NCBI GenBank assembly: GCA_030839005.1
Contig: JAUZEM010000612.1
Span: 1 to 5,109 of the forward strand
Reading direction: 5' to 3'
DNA from: Actinomycetota bacterium
GTDB lineage: Bacteria; Actinomycetota; Acidimicrobiia; IMCC26256; PALSA-610
Length of the DNA: 5,109 nucleotides
Of this stretch, positions 1-5,109 are shown one piece after another. Within the stretch, counting starts at the first letter, position 1, and every line of letters starts with the position of its first letter. The notes beneath the pieces are model-generated. The model did no database searches. It saw only the letters and a program-made list of their open reading frames with translations, and was not told where the DNA came from. The position numbers and the translations under genes are program-made.

Positions 1-131
1 GGGATCCGCTGCCGTTGCTGCTCTACGTCGTGGCCGGCGCGGTTGCGCTGCTCGCGATCTTCGCTCCCCCCGCGCTCGCGTTGCAGCTCCGCCGGCGACG
101 GTCGCAGTCGTCGCCGTCTTCGAAAGAATGA
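1..131 (+). CDS. C-terminal fragment of an unidentified membrane protein (5' end outside window)
   Basis: Reading from base 3, the frame is open from the window edge to a TGA at 129-131 and gives about 42 residues. They start DPLPLLLYVVAGAVALLAIF, a convincing transmembrane helix. After a short APPALALQL stretch comes a cluster of four arginines and a Ser-rich hydrophilic tail ending SSKE. This layout (last helix, then a basic tail that would stay in the cytoplasm) is typical of the C-terminus of a membrane protein. No family motif is visible, so no function is proposed. The gene converges on the response-regulator gene, with only 16 bp between the two stop codons. The other two plus frames lack this membrane-protein pattern, but the fragment is short, so the call is moderate. 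Confidence 0.5.
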   Translation, partial: DPLPLLLYVVAGAVALLAIFAPPALALQLRRRRSQSSPSSKE

Positions 132-147
132 GTCGTTGCGGCGATCG

Positions 148-861
148 CTACGAAGCCGCGGCGGCCGCGCGCTCGTACCGATAGCCGACACCGCGCACCG
201 TCACGATGCGCTTCGGATTCGCGGGATCGACCTCGACCTTCGACCGCAGGCGCTTCACGTGCACGTCGAGCGTCTTGGTGTCGCCGAAGTAGTTGGGGCC
301 CCAGATCCGGTCGATGAGCACGTCTCGCGTGAGGACGCGCCCGGCGTTCGTGAGGAGGAGCTCGAGCAGCTCGAACTCCTTGAGCGGGAACGCCATCGAC
401 ATTCCCCGTACGAACACCTCGTGGCGACCGGTGTCGAGCCGGACGTCGCCGATCTCGATCACGTCGGCCGGATCCGTCTCCTGCTCGGAAACCGGAATTC
501 GCCGGAGCGCGGCGCGCACCCGGGCGATCAGCTCGCGCAGCCGGAACGGTTTGGTGACATAGTCGTCGGCGCCGACCTCCAAGCCGACGACGGCGTCGAT
601 CTCGGCGTTGCGCGCCGTGACCATGATGATCGGCACGCGCGATCGCGCCCGCAGCTCACGGCACACGTCGATGCCGGAGATCTTGGGCAGCATCACGTCG
701 AGCAACACGAGCGCGGGCCGAGTCGCGTCGAAACGCTCGATCGCTTCCGGGCCGTCGGCCGCGGTCTCCACGAGGAAACCCTCGCGTTGCAGCGCAACCG
801 CGAGCGCATCGCGGTACGACTGCTCGTCGTCGACCACGAGTATCAGGGGCGGGTCGGCCAT
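148..861 (-). CDS. regX3: Phosphate-response regulator, OmpR/PhoB family (RegX3/PhoP-like)
   Basis: The 237-residue product is a DNA-binding response regulator that should be phosphorylated by the adjacent kinase and then activate phosphate-starvation genes. Residues 1-120 are a receiver domain: acidic pair D11/D12, phospho-acceptor D55 in LVLLDVMLP, T82 in MVTA and K104 in VTKPF. Residues 135-232 are a winged-helix effector domain with the usual FPLKEFELLELLL, GRVLTRDVLIDRIWG and VHVKRLRSKVE segments, ending VTVRGVGYRYE. Length and domain order are full for the family. The ATG at 861 was chosen because GGAGG lies 4 nt upstream and the receiver fold starts at once. The gene overlaps the kinase 3' end by 19 bp, so translation is probably coupled. 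The symbol follows mycobacterial SenX3-RegX3; in Streptomyces the same protein is PhoP. Family assignment is firm, and the Pho role is well supported by the neighbours. Confidence 0.95.
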   Translation of the reverse strand: MADPPLILVVDDEQSYRDALAVALQREGFLVETAADGPEAIERFDATRPALVLLDVMLPKISGIDVCRELRARSRVPIIMVTARNAEIDAVVGLEVGADDYVTKPFRLRELIARVRAALRRIPVSEQETDPADVIEIGDVRLDTGRHEVFVRGMSMAFPLKEFELLELLLTNAGRVLTRDVLIDRIWGPNYFGDTKTLDVHVKRLRSKVEVDPANPKRIVTVRGVGYRYERAAAAAS

Positions 862-2090
862 CGGTCCTCCGTCGTCGGTACCTCGGCGATGCCGCGTGCC
901 GAGCCGTTGGCGAGCGGCATGTAGAGGGTGAACGTCGATCCTTCGCCCTCGCGCGAGTGCACGCTGACCTCGCCGCCGTGCGCCTGGGCAACGTGGCGCA
1001 CGATCGCGAGCCCGAGCCCAGTGCCGCCGGTGTCGCGGCTGCGGGCGCGGTCGACCCGGTAGAAACGCTCGAAGATGCGCTCGAGATCCCGCGACGGTAT
1101 CCCGATGCCGTGATCGCGCACGACGAAGGCGATCCGGTCGTCGACGACACACGCCCCGATCTCGACCGGCTGCTCCGGGCCCGAGTACTTGATCGCGTTG
1201 TCGACCAGGTTCACCAGCGCGCTGCGCATCTGGCGGGGATCGCAGACGATCTCGAGATCGGGCGGCTCCGGACCGACGAGCAGTGGAACCTCGGCCGCGC
1301 CCGCCGCGGCCTGCACGACGTCGACACACTCCGAGAGGAGCAGCCGGATCGGCATCGGCGCGCGGGTCGGCGCCTCCTGGGCCTCGATCGTGCTGAGGTC
1401 GAGCAGGTCGTCGACGATGCGAGCGAGCCGGTCGGCCTCGCGCACGACGCGGTCCGCAAGCCGTTGAACCACGGCCACATCGTCGGTTGCGACCATCGTC
1501 TCCGCGAGCAGACCGAGCGCGCCGATCGGCGTCTTGAGCTCGTGGCTGACGTTCGCGACGAAGTCGCGCCGCACGCTTTCTACCCGCCGCGACTCCGAGA
1601 TGTCGCGGGTGAAGGCGACCGCTCCCACGATCTCGCCGTCTCGGCGCAGCGGGAACGCGCGCAGCTGCAGCACTTGACGCGGCGGGCCGTAGAGCTGGAG
1701 CTCGCGTTCCGAGCTGTGACCCGTGAGGGCATCTTGGACGAGCTCCGCGATCGCTTCCTCGGCGAGGACCTCCCCGGTGCGCGCGCCGGCGAAGCGTCGG
1801 GCCACCGAGTTGCGCACGACTTCCCGGCCGATGCGATCGACAACGATGATCGCGTCGCTCGACTCGTCGAGGGCCGCGAGCAACCAGTGCTGCACCGCCT
1901 CCGACTGCGACACCCGAACCTCCGCCTCGCGCTGCGCTTCGGCAATCGCGTCGACCAACGAAAGACCGCCGGAAACGTCGACCGCGCGGCCGACCCGGTC
2001 GAGCTCGCGCCGGGCGAAGACCAATTCACGCGCGACGACGACGACAACGGCCCACCCGACCAGACCGATGACGACGAAAACCGCCGTCAC
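843..2090 (-). CDS. senX3: Phosphate-sensing histidine kinase (SenX3/PhoR-like)
   Basis: The 415-residue product is a membrane-anchored sensor kinase, expected to autophosphorylate and pass phosphate to the regulator encoded next. One transmembrane helix spans residues 3-20 and is followed by a basic stretch. A charged linker (40-66) leads to a PAS-type domain at about 67-168 (DESSDAIIVVDRIGREVVRN ... GAVAFTRDISE). HisKA follows with H183 in FVANVSHELKTPIG. The ATPase domain shows the N box at 294-303 (NLVDNAIKYS), G1 DHGIGI at 326-331, the F box FERFYRVD and G2 GGTGLGL at 355-361. There is no extracellular sensor domain, as in PhoR/SenX3 kinases that read phosphate through PstSCAB and PhoU. 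The start is uncertain: the GTG at 2090 has no Shine-Dalgarno, and the hydrophobic stretch continues upstream in frame (RLAAIV) without a standard start (see findings). It lies 22 bp after pstB and overlaps regX3. Confidence 0.92.
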   Translation of the reverse strand: MTAVFVVIGLVGWAVVVVVARELVFARRELDRVGRAVDVSGGLSLVDAIAEAQREAEVRVSQSEAVQHWLLAALDESSDAIIVVDRIGREVVRNSVARRFAGARTGEVLAEEAIAELVQDALTGHSSERELQLYGPPRQVLQLRAFPLRRDGEIVGAVAFTRDISESRRVESVRRDFVANVSHELKTPIGALGLLAETMVATDDVAVVQRLADRVVREADRLARIVDDLLDLSTIEAQEAPTRAPMPIRLLLSECVDVVQAAAGAAEVPLLVGPEPPDLEIVCDPRQMRSALVNLVDNAIKYSGPEQPVEIGACVVDDRIAFVVRDHGIGIPSRDLERIFERFYRVDRARSRDTGGTGLGLAIVRHVAQAHGGEVSVHSREGEGSTFTLYMPLANGSARGIAEVPTTEDRWPTRP

Positions 2091-2112
2091 GATCGCAGCC
2101 AGGCGACACGGC

Positions 2113-2967
2113 TCATCCGAATCGACCCGTGATGTAACCCTCGGTGCGCGCGTCGGAGGGATTGGTGAAGATCTTGTCGGTGGCGTCGTACTCGACGAGC
2201 CGACCGACCCGGTGATCGTGTTCGTCGACCTCGGCCGTCACGAACGCCGTCATATCGGACACCCGAGCGGCCTGCTGCATGTTGTGCGTCACGATCACGA
2301 TCGTGTAGTCGCGCTTGAGATCGGCCATGAGGTCCTCGATGCGAGACGTCGCGATCGGGTCGAGTGCCGAGCAGGGCTCGTCCATGAGGATCACGTCCGG
2401 CTGCACCGCGAGACAGCGCGCGATGCACAGCCGCTGCTGCTGTCCGCCCGACAGCGCGAACGCCGACTGCCTGAGCTTGCCCTTCACCTCGTCCCACAGG
2501 GCCGCGTTCACGAGCGCTTCCTCGACGATGTCGTCGAGGCCCTTGCGCCGACCCGTGATGCGCGGCCCGAACGCCACGTTGTCGTAGATCGACTTCGGGA
2601 ACGGGTTGGGCCGCTGGAACACCATGCCGATGCGCCGGCGCACCTCGACCGGATCGACACCCGGCGCATACAGGTCGAGACCGTGGTACGAGATCCGGCC
2701 CGACACCCGGGCCCCGGCAACGAGGTCGTTCATCCGGTTGAAGGAACGCAACAAGGTGCTCTTCCCACAACCCGACGGTCCGATCAACGCGGTGATCTGG
2801 TTGCAGTGGACATCGAGTGTCACCCCGGCGACCGCCACTGCGTCGAAATAGCTGACGCTGACGTCTCGGAGCTCGAAGACGACCTCCGAGCGCGACGGCT
2901 GCGCCGCGAACTCGCCGTCCTTCGACCCCATGTCCTTCGGACGGACACTCACTGCCGGCATCGCCAT
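2113..2967 (-). CDS. pstB: Phosphate ABC transporter ATP-binding protein PstB
   Basis: The 284-residue product is the cytoplasmic ATPase of the high-affinity phosphate importer PstSCAB. All nucleotide-binding motifs are intact: Walker A GPSGCGKST at 63-71, Q-loop Q118 in MVFQRPNPFP, signature LSGGQQQR at 172-179, Walker B VILMDE ending at E197, D-loop SALD at 200-203 and switch H228. Three stretches are diagnostic of PstB rather than other importers: PNPFPKSIYDNVAFGPR, ALDPIATSRIEDLM and the ending DKIFTNPSDARTEGYITGRFG. The ATG at 2967 was chosen for the AGGGTGA 5 nt upstream; it gives about 27 residues before the ABC core, and M3 or M13 are alternatives. The frame stays open further upstream, but that part covers the PHO-box region and is not protein-like. 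It heads the minus-strand run pstB-kinase-regulator, away from phoU and pstS, which is unusual. It is probably induced by the regulator through the repeats at 3087-3141. Confidence 0.97.
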   Translation of the reverse strand: MAMPAVSVRPKDMGSKDGEFAAQPSRSEVVFELRDVSVSYFDAVAVAGVTLDVHCNQITALIGPSGCGKSTLLRSFNRMNDLVAGARVSGRISYHGLDLYAPGVDPVEVRRRIGMVFQRPNPFPKSIYDNVAFGPRITGRRKGLDDIVEEALVNAALWDEVKGKLRQSAFALSGGQQQRLCIARCLAVQPDVILMDEPCSALDPIATSRIEDLMADLKRDYTIVIVTHNMQQAARVSDMTAFVTAEVDEHDHRVGRLVEYDATDKIFTNPSDARTEGYITGRFG

Positions 2968-2970
2968 TGC

Positions 2971-2978
2971 TTCACCCT
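2971..2978 (-). promoter_or_regulatory. Probable ribosome binding site of pstB
   Basis: On the minus strand AGGGTGAA precedes the ATG at 2967 by a few bases. It is only a moderate Shine-Dalgarno match, but no better one sits before the other candidate ATGs, so it favours this start. Confidence 0.5.
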
Positions 2979-3024
2979 GTTCGGCTGGGGACACGTTCGA
3001 CCTTCCGCAAGCGATCAGCGTCGG

Positions 3025-3042
3025 CCCAGCATCGCGGCTGGG
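3025..3042 (-). other. Stem-loop in the pstB 5' leader
   Basis: CCCAGC (3025-3030) and GCTGGG (3037-3042) form a perfect 6-bp stem with a 6-base loop, 57 nt upstream of the pstB start. No T run follows on either strand, so it is not a standard intrinsic terminator. It could shape the leader RNA or be chance in GC-rich DNA. Confidence 0.25.
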
Positions 3043-3086
3043 TCGCAGGCTCGCCAAGCGCCCGCCAACATGGCCATCGTAGGGAC

Positions 3087-3141
3087 GCCGGCTGACCGGA
3101 CCGTATGGTACGGATGACCTGAAGGTGAACCACGAGTGAAC
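3087..3141 (-). promoter_or_regulatory. PHO-box array (PhoP/RegX3-type operator) between pstB and phoU
   Basis: Read on the minus strand, three head-to-tail 11-mers occupy 3141-3109: GTTCACTCGTG, GTTCACCTTCA and GGTCATCCGTA. A fourth, GGTCAGCCGGC (3097-3087), keeps exactly the same 11-bp phase, with one unrecognisable unit (3108-3098) in between. The core G(G/T)TCA is perfect in all four. From established knowledge, Streptomyces PhoP binds PHO boxes made of 11-nt direct repeats of the GTTCACC type, and mycobacterial RegX3 is related. The repeats point toward pstB (124 bp to its start) and lie 85 bp upstream of phoU, so they could control both directions. I could not identify convincing -10/-35 elements; TACGAT on the minus strand (3081-3076) is a weak -10 candidate for pstB. 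Binding by the regulator encoded here is inference. Confidence 0.75.
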
Positions 3142-3216
3142 AGAGGACGAGTCCGACACCGGTGCTCGCGCCCGTGGGGATTCGCGGGCAGACTCGCGCG
3201 GTTCGGCGTGAAATTC

Positions 3217-3221
3217 GGAGG
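3217..3221 (+). promoter_or_regulatory. Ribosome binding site of phoU
   Basis: GGAGG is followed by a 5-nt spacer and the GTG at 3227. It is the only strong Shine-Dalgarno in this region and fixes GTG as the phoU start. Confidence 0.85.
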
Positions 3222-3226
3222 ACACA

Positions 3227-3907
3227 GTGGTCGAGACCCGGCGGACGTTCGACGAGCAGGTGCACGAGGTCCGCGCCGAGGTCGTGAAGCTGGCCGTCAA
3301 GAGCTGCGAGCAGATCGGCGCCGCCACCCAGGCACTGCTCGACGCCGACCTCACCGTCGTCGACGAGATCTACGACGCTCATCGCGAGATCAAGGAGCGG
3401 GTGCTCCAGATCGAGCACCGCGTCTACCAGCTGTTCGCCCTCCAGCAGCCGATGGCCTCCGACCTCCGAGCGTTGCTCGCGGTACTGCGGATCCTCCACG
3501 AGATCGAGCTGACCGGTGGCCTCATGCGCAATGTGGCCCGGGCGACCCGGCGTTTGTACCCGCGCGAGCTGCCGCCTCGGATCCGCGGAATCATCGAGCG
3601 GATGGGCGCCCAGGCCAGCGTGCAGACCCACCTTGCGGTCGACGCCTTCGCCGATGGCGACGTGGGGGTCGCGTCGGCGCTGCCCGACATGGACGACGTG
3701 ATGGACGACCTCCAAAAGGAGCTGTTCCGCGCCATCTTCGCCGGCTTCTCCGGCGAGTCGACCGACGAGGCAGCGCTCCAGATGGCGGTGCAGCTCGCCT
3801 TCGTCGGCCGCGACTACGAACGGGCCGCCGACCACGCGGTGATGATCGGGCGCTGGGTCGAGTTCATGATCACCGGGCAGCTCCCCGGCGACGCCGAACC
3901 GGTGTAA
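3227..3907 (+). CDS. phoU: Phosphate signalling protein PhoU
   Basis: The 226-residue product is an all-helical cytoplasmic PhoU, which in known systems links the Pst transporter to the PhoR/SenX3 kinase and holds it off when phosphate is plentiful. Two PhoU repeats are visible. The first (about 8-105) contains LFALQQPMASDLRALLAVLR and EIELTGGLMRNVA; the second (about 120-217) contains DVMDDLQKELFRAI and the hallmark DYERAADHAVMIGRWVEFMI before a terminal TG. The second repeat keeps the family metal-site acid (D202), while the first has lost its counterpart (GGLM where many PhoU have GD), as in some actinobacterial PhoU proteins. Length is normal. The GTG start is set by GGAGG 5 nt upstream. 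It is divergent from pstB-kinase-regulator, much as phoU is divergent from phoR-phoP in Streptomyces, and lies 134 bp upstream of pstS. Confidence 0.95.
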   Translation: MVETRRTFDEQVHEVRAEVVKLAVKSCEQIGAATQALLDADLTVVDEIYDAHREIKERVLQIEHRVYQLFALQQPMASDLRALLAVLRILHEIELTGGLMRNVARATRRLYPRELPPRIRGIIERMGAQASVQTHLAVDAFADGDVGVASALPDMDDVMDDLQKELFRAIFAGFSGESTDEAALQMAVQLAFVGRDYERAADHAVMIGRWVEFMITGQLPGDAEPV

Positions 3908-3940
3908 GGCCCTCGGCATCGCGCCTGCACGTCGCCGATT

Positions 3941-3973
3941 GTTCGGACGTGCTTCACGTGTCGTTCATGCTCA
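3941..3973 (+). promoter_or_regulatory. PHO-box-like direct repeats upstream of pstS
   Basis: Three contiguous 11-mers on the plus strand, GTTCGGACGTG, CTTCACGTGTC and GTTCATGCTCA, repeat the TTC(A) core at 3942, 3953 and 3964 with exact 11-bp spacing. The last two match the PHO-box core GTTCACC at five of seven positions each; the first is weaker. They face pstS and end 68 bp before its TTG. The match is poorer than in the pstB-phoU array, but phase, orientation and position before a classic Pho target agree. No clear -10 could be assigned; TAGTCT at 4001 is only a weak candidate. Confidence 0.55.
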
Positions 3974-3984
3974 CGCGGCCGCGT
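3973..3984. repeat. 12-bp perfect palindrome next to the pstS PHO box
   Basis: ACGCGGCCGCGT reads the same on both strands and begins at the last base of the third 11-mer. It could be a second operator in the pstS promoter, or chance in GC-rich DNA. Confidence 0.25.
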
Positions 3985-4027
3985 CGCCATCCTTCGTTCT
4001 TAGTCTCGACATCGATGCCCACCTTCG

Positions 4028-4034
4028 AAAGGGG
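4028..4034 (+). promoter_or_regulatory. Ribosome binding site that decides the pstS start
   Basis: AAAGGGG is followed by 7 nt and the TTG at 4042. The in-frame ATG at 4015 has no Shine-Dalgarno, so the TTG is preferred even though it is the rarer start codon. Confidence 0.65.
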
Positions 4035-4041
4035 ACACACC

Positions 4042-5109
4042 TTGATTGCATCGACGCGGTCGTCTCGGGTAGCACGACGCACCATCATCGCGCTCGCGGT
4101 GCCCGCTCTCCTCCTGGCCGCGTGCGTCAGCAGCACAAAGAGCCCGAGCTGCTCGAGCAGCACGACGTTGAACGGTTCCGGCTCGACGTTCCAAAAGACG
4201 TTCGACCAGGTCGCGATCCAGGCGTTCCAGAGCGCGAACTCAGGCATCACGGTGAACTATGCCGGCGGAGGCTCCGGGAAGGGCAAGACCGACCTTCAGA
4301 CCAAGACCGTCGACTTCGCGGGAACCGACAGCCTCGTGAAGACCGCCGACCTTTCGAAGTACCAGGGCGGCAACATCCTCTACTTCCCGACCGTCGCCGC
4401 CCCGATCACGGTGTCGTACAAGGTGAGCGGCGTCGACAGCCTGCAGCTCAGCGCGTCGACCATCGCCAAGATCTTCTCCGGCCAGGTCACGAAGTGGAAC
4501 GACCCGGCGATCGCGGGCGACAACGGAAACGCAACCCTTCCCGCGACCGACATCGTCGCGGTGCACAGAGCGGACGCCTCGGGCACCACGAGCAACTTCA
4601 CGAAGTACCTCGCCGCCGCGGGCGGCAGCGATTGGACGCTCGGCAGCGGCGACACCGTCAACTGGCCGTCGAACTCACAGGCCGGACAGGGCAACCAGGG
4701 AGTCGCGCAGGCAGTCTCGGCAACCAACGGTGCGATCGGCTACGTCGACTTCGCCGACGCGCTGGGCGCCAAGCTGAAGTTCGCGTCGATCAAGAACTCG
4801 GCCGGATCGAACGTGACCGCGAGCTTGGCCGGCGCCGCGGCGGCAGTGGCGTCGGCGACGATCAAGGACGACCTGACGTATAGCCCGATCAACGCGTCGG
4901 GCGCCGACGCCTATCCGATCACGGCGCCGACGTGGATCATCGTCTACGAGAACCAGACGGACAAGACGAAGGGGACCGCGCTGAAGAGCTTCCTTTCGTT
5001 CGTGCTCAACGACGGTCAGGCGCTCGCCGAGAGCGCGAACTACGCCAAGCTGCCGACCGAGTTGCAGCAAAGGGCGATCGCGCAGCTCACGAAGCTCCAG
5101 ATCCCCGCC
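4042..5109 (+). CDS. pstS: Phosphate-binding lipoprotein PstS (3' end beyond window)
   Basis: The frame is open from the TTG at 4042 through the last base and yields 356 residues without a stop. This is the extracellular phosphate-binding component of the Pst importer. Residues 1-28 are a lipoprotein signal: basic n-region with RR at 12-13, hydrophobic core IIALAVPALLLAA and lipobox Cys C28. A Ser/Thr-rich linker with a second cysteine (C37) follows. PstS landmarks are LNGSGSTF (43-50), YAGGGSGKGK (73-82), VDFAGTDS (90-97), FPTVAAPITVSYKV, IAKIFSGQVTKWND, VHRADASGTTSNF (174-186), GQGNQGVAQAV and NGAIGYVDF. The ligand-type residues of the family (S/T near 48-49, D96, R176, D178, S180-T182) are present. 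The end near YAKLPTEL...AIAQLTKLQ matches PstS C-termini, so few residues are missing. ATG 4015 is the alternative start. It probably has its own promoter, controlled by the repeats at 3941-3973; pstC and pstA may follow. Confidence 0.95.
   Translation, partial: MIASTRSSRVARRTIIALAVPALLLAACVSSTKSPSCSSSTTLNGSGSTFQKTFDQVAIQAFQSANSGITVNYAGGGSGKGKTDLQTKTVDFAGTDSLVKTADLSKYQGGNILYFPTVAAPITVSYKVSGVDSLQLSASTIAKIFSGQVTKWNDPAIAGDNGNATLPATDIVAVHRADASGTTSNFTKYLAAAGGSDWTLGSGDTVNWPSNSQAGQGNQGVAQAVSATNGAIGYVDFADALGAKLKFASIKNSAGSNVTASLAGAAAAVASATIKDDLTYSPINASGADAYPITAPTWIIVYENQTDKTKGTALKSFLSFVLNDGQALAESANYAKLPTELQQRAIAQLTKLQIPA

Noticed and set aside
1723..3117. Long plus-strand open frames opposite the kinase and pstB (also 43-924 and 957-2132)
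   Set aside because: They are antisense reflections of GC-rich codon bias in clear minus-strand genes; their translations are Arg/Asp-rich without any recognisable domain.
3070..3117. 15-codon plus-strand ORF (MAIVGTPADRTVWYG) in the control region
   Set aside because: No ribosome site, and it lies over the PHO repeats; looks like chance.
2968..3354. In-frame upstream extension of pstB giving a 413-residue protein
   Set aside because: The extension is Ser/Arg-rich, has no PstB homology, runs across the PHO array and overlaps phoU on the other strand; the ATG at 2967 has a ribosome site and gives normal length.
3930..3949. Possible terminator hairpin after phoU (CCGA-TTGT-TCGG with a bulged lower stem)
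   Set aside because: The stem is only 4 bp plus a bulged 3 bp, no T run follows, and it overlaps the first 11-mer of the pstS repeats.
3947..3959. Inverted repeat ACGTG-CTT-CACGT in the pstS promoter
   Set aside because: It falls across two 11-bp direct repeats and is readily explained by their sequence; it is too short to call a separate operator.
3939..4883. Plus-strand open frame of 314 residues overlapping pstS
   Set aside because: It is out of frame with PstS, whose frame shows all family motifs and a lipoprotein signal; the other translation is Arg/Gly/Asp-rich low-complexity.
1..5109. CRISPR arrays, tRNA/rRNA genes, insertion sequences or attachment sites
   Set aside because: None seen on either strand; the only direct repeats found are the two sets of 11-bp promoter repeats, and nearly all the rest is coding.

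Overview
The window is a high-GC phosphate-starvation (Pho) locus. It almost certainly comes from an actinomycete-type genome: GC is strongly biased to third codon positions, GTG and TTG starts are used, the kinase/regulator pair is of the SenX3-RegX3 (PhoR-PhoP) type, and the promoters carry 11-bp direct repeats like the Streptomyces PHO box. PstS and PhoU style would fit Acidimicrobiia or a relative, but that placement is inference.

Layout, left to right: (i) 1-131, plus strand, the 3' end of an unidentified membrane protein; (ii) 148-2967, minus strand, a three-gene run read right to left: pstB (2967-2113), a SenX3/PhoR-like histidine kinase (2090-843) and a RegX3/PhoP-like response regulator (861-148, overlapping the kinase by 19 bp); (iii) 2968-3226, a 259-bp divergent control region with an array of 11-bp PHO-box repeats; (iv) 3227-3907, plus strand, phoU; (v) 3908-4041, a 134-bp intergenic region with a second set of 11-bp repeats; (vi) 4042 to the window end, plus strand, the lipoprotein pstS, still open at base 5109 but apparently close to its C-terminus. 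pstC and pstA are not present and may lie just to the right.

How it works together (family knowledge): PstS captures inorganic phosphate outside the membrane, PstCA would form the channel, and PstB hydrolyses ATP to drive import. PhoU links the transporter to the kinase. When phosphate is scarce the kinase phosphorylates the response regulator, which binds PHO boxes and induces pst genes. Because kinase and regulator lie downstream of pstB behind a PHO box, the circuit looks positively autoregulated.

I see no unknown system here. The points of interest are the split pst arrangement (pstB moved to the kinase/regulator operon, opposite phoU and pstS), the two PHO-box arrays, and an odd pstB-kinase junction where the kinase start is poorly supported and a one-base frame change may be hidden.
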